NCBI GenBank assembly: GCA_030042575.1
Contig: JASHZK010000269.1
Span: 1-9,777 of the forward strand
Origin: Acidimicrobiales bacterium
GTDB lineage: Bacteria; Actinomycetota; Acidimicrobiia; Acidimicrobiales; UBA8190
Length of the DNA stretch: 9,777 nucleotides
Direction: 5' to 3'
Both the position numbers and the translations under genes were made by a program. Below, piece by piece: positions 4,469 through 9,777 of the stretch; positions within the stretch are counted from its first letter, which is position 1; every line of letters begins with the position of its first letter. Under the pieces are notes generated by a model. It did not search any database and had not been told where the DNA came from. It worked only from the letters and a program-made list of their open reading frames with translations.

Positions 4469-6850
4469 GTGGGGTCGCTCCTCACATCGAGCGCCGCACC
4501 GCTCAACAGGCTGCGTGGCACTCGACGACCACCGTGGATCGACGCTTTGATCGCGGTCGTGCTGACGGCGGCCGCACTGGCTGACCTCGGCGCATTCAGC
4601 CGGCATGGGCCCGGGTGGGTGGCCTTGGCCGCCTGCGTGGCGCTTACCGGATCGACGGCGGGGTCCCGCCGATACCCCTCGATCAGTGTCGGTTTGGCGG
4701 CGGCAGGATTGGTCACGCTCGCCCTGTCGGGTCCCCATCGGGGATCGGGGTTGCCTGAGTTAGCCGTCGTCCTGTGGCTCTTCTACTCGTTCGCCCGAGG
4801 TCACCATTCACGGGGGCACAGCGCGGTCGTCCTCTCCACCTGGGTCGCTGCCTCTGTCGTTGTCGGGCTGTGCTACCCCGACGGTCCTCTGGCCGACGGA
4901 TCGGGTGGGGTGGCGGCGAACGTTGCCTTCTGGGCGCTGAGTGGCATCATTGCGTACTCACTCGGTGCGGCCATATCCGTATACGGCGGGCGGACCCTCC
5001 ATTTGGAAACCGCGGCCGCCAATCTGAGAGAGAGACAGGCGGAGCACGCCCAACGGGCCGCCGAAGCCGAGCGGGCCAAGATGGCGAGGGAACTCCATGA
5101 CGTCGTCGCTCACTCGGTCAGCGTCATCGTGGTCCAGACGACCGGCGCCCGCCGGATCATGTCCACCGACACCGCCACCGCCTTACAGGCGCTTGCTGCC
5201 GTGGAGACCGCCGGCCGCCAAGCGCTGGTCGAACTGCGTCGGATGGTCGGCATTCTGCGCAGAGGTGACGTCGTTTCGAAGGATCTCGTGGCGCCAGGCT
5301 TGGCTCACCTTCGACGGCTGATCGACCAGGCCCGTGATGCCGGGCTCGCTGTGGACCTGGCAATCCAGGGCGTGGCCCCGGCCATGTCCCCCGGGCTCGA
5401 GCTGGCCATCTACCGGGTCGTTCAGGAGGGTCTGACCAACGTCATCAAGCACGCTGGGCCCACGACCGCTCGGGTGACAGTTGTCTTCACCGCCGAATGT
5501 GCCTCAGTAGAGGTGTCCGATGACGGCCCGACCTCGGGCGTCACCTTCCACAACCCGTCCGGTCACGGTCTCATCGGACTGCGAGAGCGTGTCAACTTCT
5601 ACGGAGGCACATTCCTGGCCGGACCCGGGAACGTGGGCGGATTCCGGATACGTGCCAGCATCCCGCTGGCCGGGGACGAACCCACGTTCCCTGTAGAGCG
5701 GGGGATGGCGCCCCGGAGCAGGCCCAAGAGGTCACTGGCCCTCGACCCGTTGTTAGCCGCCGGCTTCCTGGTCCTGCTCGAGATCACCACTCTCACCGCA
5801 CACGTTCAGGGTGGCGCCAGGTATGGCGACGTCGTCGCCGTGGCGGCCATGACGGTGGCCTTGGCATGGCGACGCCGGCAACCCCTGTGGTTCGTGATCA
5901 TCGTGGTCGCCTCGGGGCTTTCCCTGAGCAACCAGGTCGCGCCGCAAACGTCTGTCTTCACCGCCCTCTATGTCTCCCTGATCCCGGCCTATACCGTCGC
6001 CGCCTGGGAAGCCCGACGCCGGGCCGGGGTGGGACTGGCGATTCTGGTGGTCGCCCCGGCCATCCACCAGATGATGGTCCATGAGCTCGACCTCAGTAGC
6101 TATGCCGGATTCCTGCTGGTCATCGCCCTGGCCTGGCTGGCGGGCCGAGCCGTGCGCTCTCGCCGCATGCTCGCCGCCACCCTCGAACACACCACCACCC
6201 AGCTCGTCACCGAGCAGGACGACCGCGCCGAACTGGCCATTGCCGGTGAACGCTCGCGTATCGCCCGCGAGCTCCACGCCGCCGTTGCTCAAAACGTCGC
6301 GGTCATGGTCGTACAGGCGGAGGCCGCCCGGGGCCAACTGGCCGATGATCCAGCCGGCGCCGACAAGTCGCTTCAGGCCATTCAGGCCACTGGACGCCAG
6401 GTGCTGAGCGAGATGCGCCGGATCCTGGGCGTACTCCGTTACCACGATGAACCGAGCCAGCTGTCCCCGCAACCCGGTGTCGATCAGATTCACCAACTCC
6501 TCGACCGGGGACGCCGAGCCGGCCTCAAGATCGAGTTCATCGTTGGCGGTGAACCGGGCCCCCTGTCACCGGGCGTCGACCTCGCCGTGTACCGGATCGT
6601 CGAAGAGATCTTGACCGTTGCCGCACAGCGGACGGTCGTGGCCATCACACTGCAATTCGGTGAAGACGACGTCGAGTTGGCCACCGATGCCCACCCGAAA
6701 GATCGGAGTGCGTGGCCACCGGCATCGATCAGCGAGCGCGTCAGTCTGTGCGGGGGCCAGCTCCGAATCAGCCCAGAAGGCGAGGAGGGAACCAGCCGCC
6801 GTCATCTGATTGCCCGTCTCCCCGGCGGTCTGGTTGCAGGCTTGCCATGA
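4469..6850 (+). CDS. Tandem double NarL-type sensor histidine kinase; second module degenerate
   Basis: A 793-residue membrane sensor made of two kinase modules in one uninterrupted frame. Module 1 has about six helices (residues 22-171), a HisKA_3 domain with phospho-acceptor H210 in ARELHDVVAHSVSVIVVQ, then a HATPase domain with N box (NVIKHAG, 324-330), G1 (DDG, 351-353) and G2 (GHGLIGLRERV, 365-375). A linker (about 400-424) leads to module 2: again about six helices (425-560), HisKA_3 with H603 in ARELHAAVAQNVAVMVVQ, and a HATPase-like region (700-785). In module 2 the acidic residue after His is Ala604, N324 corresponds to V717, DDG to TDA, and the G2 glycines are gone, so its ATP site is probably dead. 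A usual kinase of this type has about 400 residues. The GTG start lies directly before the first helices. It overlaps the next gene by ATGA. The signal is unknown. Confidence 0.92.
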   Translation: MGSLLTSSAAPLNRLRGTRRPPWIDALIAVVLTAAALADLGAFSRHGPGWVALAACVALTGSTAGSRRYPSISVGLAAAGLVTLALSGPHRGSGLPELAVVLWLFYSFARGHHSRGHSAVVLSTWVAASVVVGLCYPDGPLADGSGGVAANVAFWALSGIIAYSLGAAISVYGGRTLHLETAAANLRERQAEHAQRAAEAERAKMARELHDVVAHSVSVIVVQTTGARRIMSTDTATALQALAAVETAGRQALVELRRMVGILRRGDVVSKDLVAPGLAHLRRLIDQARDAGLAVDLAIQGVAPAMSPGLELAIYRVVQEGLTNVIKHAGPTTARVTVVFTAECASVEVSDDGPTSGVTFHNPSGHGLIGLRERVNFYGGTFLAGPGNVGGFRIRASIPLAGDEPTFPVERGMAPRSRPKRSLALDPLLAAGFLVLLEITTLTAHVQGGARYGDVVAVAAMTVALAWRRRQPLWFVIIVVASGLSLSNQVAPQTSVFTALYVSLIPAYTVAAWEARRRAGVGLAILVVAPAIHQMMVHELDLSSYAGFLLVIALAWLAGRAVRSRRMLAATLEHTTTQLVTEQDDRAELAIAGERSRIARELHAAVAQNVAVMVVQAEAARGQLADDPAGADKSLQAIQATGRQVLSEMRRILGVLRYHDEPSQLSPQPGVDQIHQLLDRGRRAGLKIEFIVGGEPGPLSPGVDLAVYRIVEEILTVAAQRTVVAITLQFGEDDVELATDAHPKDRSAWPPASISERVSLCGGQLRISPEGEEGTSRRHLIARLPGGLVAGLP

Positions 6851-7539
6851 CCGTACGGGTCCTGATCGCCGACGACCAACAGCTGATCCGCGCCGGTTTC
6901 CGCCTGATTCTCGGGACTGAGCCGGACATCGAGGTCGCCGGAGAGGCCAGCACCGGCGCCGAGGCGGTCTCCCTGGCTCTCGAGCTCCGTCCCGATGTCG
7001 TGCTCATGGACATACGGATGCCCGACCTCGACGGCATCGAGGCCACCCGTCGCATTCTGGCTGAGAGCACTGAACCGAAACCATGCGTGCTCATCCTCAC
7101 GACGTTCGATCTCGACGAGTACGTCTACGACGCACTGTGCGCCGGCGCCAGCGGATTCTTGCTCAAAGATGCACCCGAGCACCTGCTCACTTCCGGCATC
7201 CGCACCGTCGGCCAGGGTGACGCTCTGCTCTCGCCGAGCATCACCCGGCGACTGGTGGCGCAGTTCGCCTCCACGAGGGCCGGCCGACGCCCGGCCGACC
7301 GGCTGGACGAGCTCACCCCACGTGAGCTCGAGGTCCTCCGATGTCTGGCCACCGGCCTGAGCAACAGCGAGATCGCCGACACACTGGCCGTGAGCGAGAC
7401 GACCGTAAAGACACATGTCACCCGGGTACTGATGAAACTGGGACTACGAGATCGCGTCCAGGCTGTCGTCTACGCCTACGAGACGGGCCTGATCAGCCCT
7501 GGCCACCATCCTTCCAACTCCTCCCACGGCCAGACTTGA
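6847..7539 (+). CDS. NarL/LuxR-family response regulator
   Basis: A 230-residue DNA-binding response regulator, cognate to the preceding double kinase. The receiver domain (3-120) has acidic D9/D10, phospho-acceptor D55 in VVLMDIRMPDLDG, switch T85/T86 in LILTTFD and K107 in FLLKDAP. A linker leads to a GerE-type helix-turn-helix (about 155-215) with LTPRELEVL, the recognition segment SNSEIADTLAVSETTVKTHV and KLGLRDRVQAVVYAYE. The length is normal for the family. ATG 6847 overlaps the kinase stop codon TGA (6848-6850), so translation is coupled, which supports a one-to-one pair. It likely binds a dyad DNA site; the palindromes at 4315-4365 upstream of the operon are candidates for autoregulation (inference). 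A stem-loop 112 bases after the stop may end the operon. Confidence 0.95.
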   Translation: MTVRVLIADDQQLIRAGFRLILGTEPDIEVAGEASTGAEAVSLALELRPDVVLMDIRMPDLDGIEATRRILAESTEPKPCVLILTTFDLDEYVYDALCAGASGFLLKDAPEHLLTSGIRTVGQGDALLSPSITRRLVAQFASTRAGRRPADRLDELTPRELEVLRCLATGLSNSEIADTLAVSETTVKTHVTRVLMKLGLRDRVQAVVYAYETGLISPGHHPSNSSHGQT

Positions 7540-7907
7540 CGGCACCGGAGCCAGCGACCGTTCGCCCGAAGTCTCGGCTGGACGAGAAGTGAGTGCGTTC
7601 TGGCAAAGCGTGGCTAGGTCAGTATGAGCGTGCAACACTGATCCACGTAACCCGATCTCGAGCCTGCTCGAGATCGGTCAGCCTGGAGGACGCCGTCAGT
7701 ACCACGCAGCCCGACCGGGTGCCGGCGTGTGCGATCAGTCTCCTGATACCAAGTGACCGGGCCACGAACTGATCGGGTCGGATTCCCAACATTCCAGGAC
7801 GAGGACCCGGCCGAGCCCTTCGGGTTCTGGCAGTGCCGGCGCCGGACGCCGTCGCCGATGCCCTATGAAGGCATCAATTCCCGGCGCTGAAGGGCTTCCT
7901 ACGTCTT
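7540..7907. other. Non-coding region between convergent operon and AraC gene
   Basis: No convincing gene lies here. It contains the perfect stem-loop at 7652-7677, an 8-base inverted repeat CGATCAGT (7732-7739) with ACTGATCG (7768-7775), and a GC palindrome CCGGCGCCGG near 7836. A minus-strand open frame over 7735-8079 mostly overlaps the AraC gene in another frame. Its C-terminal part (PEGLGRVLVLECWESDP) looks protein-like and shares a 22-base patch (19 identities, one gap) with 4245-4268, perhaps vestiges of one gene family, perhaps chance. Confidence 0.45.
7652..7677. terminator. Perfect 11-pair stem-loop after the two-component operon
   Basis: CCGATCTCGAG (7652-7662) and CTCGAGATCGG (7667-7677) are exact reverse complements around a CCTG loop. 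The position between the operon end and the convergent AraC gene fits a bidirectional terminator. There is no T-run on either side. An operator is an alternative because CTCGAG-centred dyads can also be protein-binding sites. Confidence 0.5.
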
Positions 7908-8657
7908 CTATCGGACCGCTACATCTCGATAAGCGCCGGGGGTCTGACCCATCGCACGCCGAAAACTGTCGATGAAGGCACTGGGCGTACTCCACCCACA
8001 AAGACTGGCCGTGTCGGTAACGGACTCGCCCTGGGCGAGCAGGATCATGGCGCGAATGGCGCGAGCCTGGGCGCGCCACTGAGGGTAGCTCATGCCGGTC
8101 TCTCGACGAAACAGCCGCGACAAGGTCCGCTCGGTCGTGAGCGCGGCATTGGCCAATTCTGACAACGGCATCGATGTCTCAAGATGGGCAAGAGCGATGG
8201 CGCAGGCACAGGAGAGCCGCGGATCGTGCGCGGCTGGCAGTGAGATCGGCTCCTGATGGGTTCGACTCAAGCGGTCGCCCAGCACGGCGCGGAGCCGATC
8301 GACCTCGGGCGGCGGCGTTGCGGGGTCAGTCAGTGCAAGCAGAAGCTCGCGCACTAGCGCGTTGACAGCGATGATCGCCGGAGCGTCGGCAGTCATCGGC
8401 GGAGTATCGGCATCGAAACCAACGGTGTGGATGACGGCCGTGCCGTAGGCCCGGTGCTCGTGCCACGTCCCCGCTGGCATCCAGATGGCGCGGTCCCTTG
8501 AGGCGACCCAGCTGCCGGCAGAGGTCTGAGCCACAAGCAACCCCGTGCTGACGTAGATCAGCTGATGGCCGGGATGGACGTGGCGCTCCATCGTCGTTCC
8601 GCCCGGCATCCGCGCCTGTGCCTCAGGCGGCGCCTCTCGTTGGCTGATTTGCGACAC
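7908..8657 (-). CDS. AraC-family regulator with cupin sensor domain, NimR-like
   Basis: A 249-residue transcription factor. The N-terminal cupin-type effector domain (about 24-80) has ERHVHPGHQLIYVSTG and IWMPAGTWHEH, whose histidines are typical of this sensor fold. A variable helical middle follows (about 95-155). The C-terminal AraC DNA-binding domain has two helix-turn-helix units, at about 165-187 (ELANAALTTERTLSRLFRRETG) and 212-235, ending in SAFIDSFRRAMGQTPGAYR. The layout matches the subgroup containing E. coli NimR, which controls a divergent efflux gene; here too the divergent neighbour is an exporter. The frame opens at GTG 8657. A nearby ATG (8661) is out of frame, and Met17 or Met23 are later alternatives. 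No Shine-Dalgarno is obvious. It probably regulates the exporter and itself (inference); the ligand is unknown. Confidence 0.9.
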   Translation of the reverse strand: MSQISQREAPPEAQARMPGGTTMERHVHPGHQLIYVSTGLLVAQTSAGSWVASRDRAIWMPAGTWHEHRAYGTAVIHTVGFDADTPPMTADAPAIIAVNALVRELLLALTDPATPPPEVDRLRAVLGDRLSRTHQEPISLPAAHDPRLSCACAIALAHLETSMPLSELANAALTTERTLSRLFRRETGMSYPQWRAQARAIRAMILLAQGESVTDTASLCGWSTPSAFIDSFRRAMGQTPGAYRDVAVR

Positions 8658-8711
8658 TCATTGGCAGAATAGCGGAGGTCAGACACTTCCGGCCCCCTTT
8701 ACCCTACGGGC
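8658..8711. promoter_or_regulatory. Divergent promoter region of AraC regulator and MFS exporter
   Basis: Only 54 bases separate the two divergent starts, so promoters and operator must overlap. Visible elements are TACCCT (8700-8705, plus), a TANNNT -10 pattern six bases before the exporter GTG; TATTCT on the minus strand, eight bases before the regulator GTG; and an imperfect 17-base dyad GGAGGT-CAGAC-ACTTCC (8674-8690), a possible operator. No -35 consensus is clear. Leaderless mRNAs are plausible for both genes. Confidence 0.4.
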
Positions 8712-9777
8712 GTGGGCAACCGTCACCTGCTGCCCGACCTCACACCCTTCCGCCACAGCCGCCCGCTGCGGCTGGTCGTGAGCGGCACGTTTGTTTCGAA
8801 CCTTGGGTCCCAGGCGGCGCTGGTCGCGCTGCCTTATCAGCTCTACGTCGAAACCCATTCGGCACTGCTGGTGGGCTTGCTGGGCGCCGCCCAGTTAGGT
8901 CCGCTGGTCGTCATGTCCCTGTACGGCGGAGTGCTGGCCGACTCGTTCGATCGTCGCCGACTCCTGCTACTCGCTCAGATCGGGATCGCAGCCTGCACCA
9001 GTGGTCTGGCCGTCGGCGCCGTTGTCGGGCATCCGCCACTGGGCGTGCTCTATGGCCTCGGTGCGCTGCTGGCTGGCTTCAACGCTTTTGAGGACACCAT
9101 CGCCTCAGCGATGCTTCCGCGCCTGGTCGCCGATCCCCAGCTGATTGGACCTGCGTTGGCGACGAACTACGGCCTCAACACCCTGGCCCAGGTCCTCGGG
9201 CCCGCACTGGGCGGGATCCTCATCACCACGCTGGGCGTGCAGGGCGCCTATGCGACGGACGCCTTGAGCTGCCTGGCCGTAGTCGTTGCCGTCTTTCCGG
9301 TCCCACCGCAGCCGGGATTTCAATGGCAGAGGCCCCATGAGCCGACGCTGCATTCGATCCGCGAGGGAGTCCGGTTTGTGCGCTCCAAGAAGGCTCTGGT
9401 CGGTTCATTCGCCATCGACCTGTGCGCGATGACCTTCGGAATGCCGCGTGCGCTCTTTGCCGTTCTCGCCATCAGCATTTACCACGCCGGAGCGCTGGGC
9501 ACCGGTTTCCTCTATTCCGCAGTGGCGTTCGGGGCCACCGTCGCAGCACTCTTCACCGGGTGGATCGGACACGCCCGCCGCCTCGGCCTCATCACCATCT
9601 GGGCCGTTGCTACCTGGGGTGTGATGATCGCCACGGCGGGCCTGATGCACACGATCTGGCTCGCCGGTACGTTCTTCGCCCTGGCTGGCGCGGCCGACTC
9701 AGTCAGCGCCGTGTGTCGCAGCGTCATCAGTCAAAAGGTCACACCGGAGAGATTTCGCGGCCGAATGTCGTCCATCT
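8712..9777 (+). CDS. MFS exporter, EntS-like (MFS_3), 3' end outside window
   Basis: The first 355 codons of a major facilitator superfamily permease in the inner membrane, expected to export a small molecule by proton antiport. Residues 1-18 are a polar cytoplasmic start; helix 1 begins near LVVSGTFVSNLGSQAALVAL. The loop between helices 2 and 3 holds the MFS signature GGVLADSFDRRR (72-83). Further helices follow to the end. The last visible segment, VTPERFRGRMSSI, matches the conserved RGR loop near helices 10-11, so roughly 50-70 residues are missing. The closest family is the enterobactin-exporter-like MFS_3 group, where substrates include siderophores and drugs. No siderophore genes are in view, so the substrate is unknown. 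GTG 8712 is the start; no Shine-Dalgarno is seen. The divergent AraC gene is the likely regulator. Confidence 0.9.
   Translation, partial: MGNRHLLPDLTPFRHSRPLRLVVSGTFVSNLGSQAALVALPYQLYVETHSALLVGLLGAAQLGPLVVMSLYGGVLADSFDRRRLLLLAQIGIAACTSGLAVGAVVGHPPLGVLYGLGALLAGFNAFEDTIASAMLPRLVADPQLIGPALATNYGLNTLAQVLGPALGGILITTLGVQGAYATDALSCLAVVVAVFPVPPQPGFQWQRPHEPTLHSIREGVRFVRSKKALVGSFAIDLCAMTFGMPRALFAVLAISIYHAGALGTGFLYSAVAFGATVAALFTGWIGHARRLGLITIWAVATWGVMIATAGLMHTIWLAGTFFALAGAADSVSAVCRSVISQKVTPERFRGRMSSI

Noticed and set aside
5753..6496. Minus-strand open frame (247 codons) inside the double kinase
   Set aside because: Antisense to the second kinase module; composition is typical of complement translation of high-GC genes.
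6712..6846. Upstream extension of the response regulator
   Set aside because: The receiver domain starts directly at ATG 6847, which forms an ATGA overlap with the kinase stop; the extension lies inside the kinase gene in another frame.
7540..7640. Possible tRNA-like or small RNA gene
   Set aside because: A GTGGCTAGGTCAGT segment recalled a D-arm, but there is no T-arm, acceptor stem or anticodon arm at the proper distances.
7735..8079. Minus-strand open frame overlapping the AraC gene 3' end
   Set aside because: It overlaps the AraC helix-turn-helix coding region in another frame; only its last part is protein-like and is treated as a possible remnant.
1..9777. CRISPR array, insertion sequence, phage or defence genes
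   Set aside because: No regular repeat-spacer pattern, transposase, integrase or nuclease motif was seen in any frame.

Overview
The window looks like chromosomal DNA of a high-GC actinobacterium. The signs are strong GC bias at third codon positions, several GTG starts, weak or absent Shine-Dalgarno sequences before some genes, and NarL/DesK-type histidine kinases of the form common in Actinomycetota. An Acidimicrobiia-like or other soil lineage is possible, but the genus cannot be placed from the sequence. I see no tRNA, rRNA, CRISPR array, insertion sequence or phage gene.

Layout, left to right. (1) 1-306, minus: N-terminal part of a small secreted protein, cut by the window edge. (2) 537-1550, plus: a GHMP-family sugar kinase. 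(3) 1593-2144, minus: a stand-alone receiver protein, convergent with the kinase. (4) 2145-2623: about 480 bases without a gene. (5) 2624-3211, plus: a small secreted protein with four cysteines. (6) 3212-3504: a convergent gap with three stem-loops in a row. (7) 3505-4167, minus: a six-helix membrane protein of unknown function. (8) 4168-4468: a divergent control region with two palindromes. (9) 4469-6850 and 6847-7539, plus: a two-component operon with an ATGA overlap. Its kinase is two complete membrane-kinase modules joined in one 793-residue chain. (10) 7540-7907: non-coding, with a perfect stem-loop. (11) 7908-8657, minus: an AraC-family regulator with a cupin sensor domain, divergent from (12) 8712-window end, plus: an EntS-like MFS exporter, cut by the window edge.

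Two units are coherent. In the first, the double kinase and its NarL-family regulator are translationally coupled, and the divergent membrane protein shares their control region, so it is a natural candidate target. In the second, the AraC regulator and the exporter share a 54-base divergent promoter region, the usual arrangement for local control of efflux. The other genes (sugar kinase, lone receiver, two secreted proteins) have no visible pathway partners here.

The most unusual object is the double kinase. Its first module has all the motifs of an active HisKA_3/HATPase kinase. The second keeps the phospho-acceptor histidine but has lost the acidic residue beside it and the N, G1 and G2 boxes of the ATPase domain. 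It therefore looks like an active kinase fused to a degenerate paralogue.
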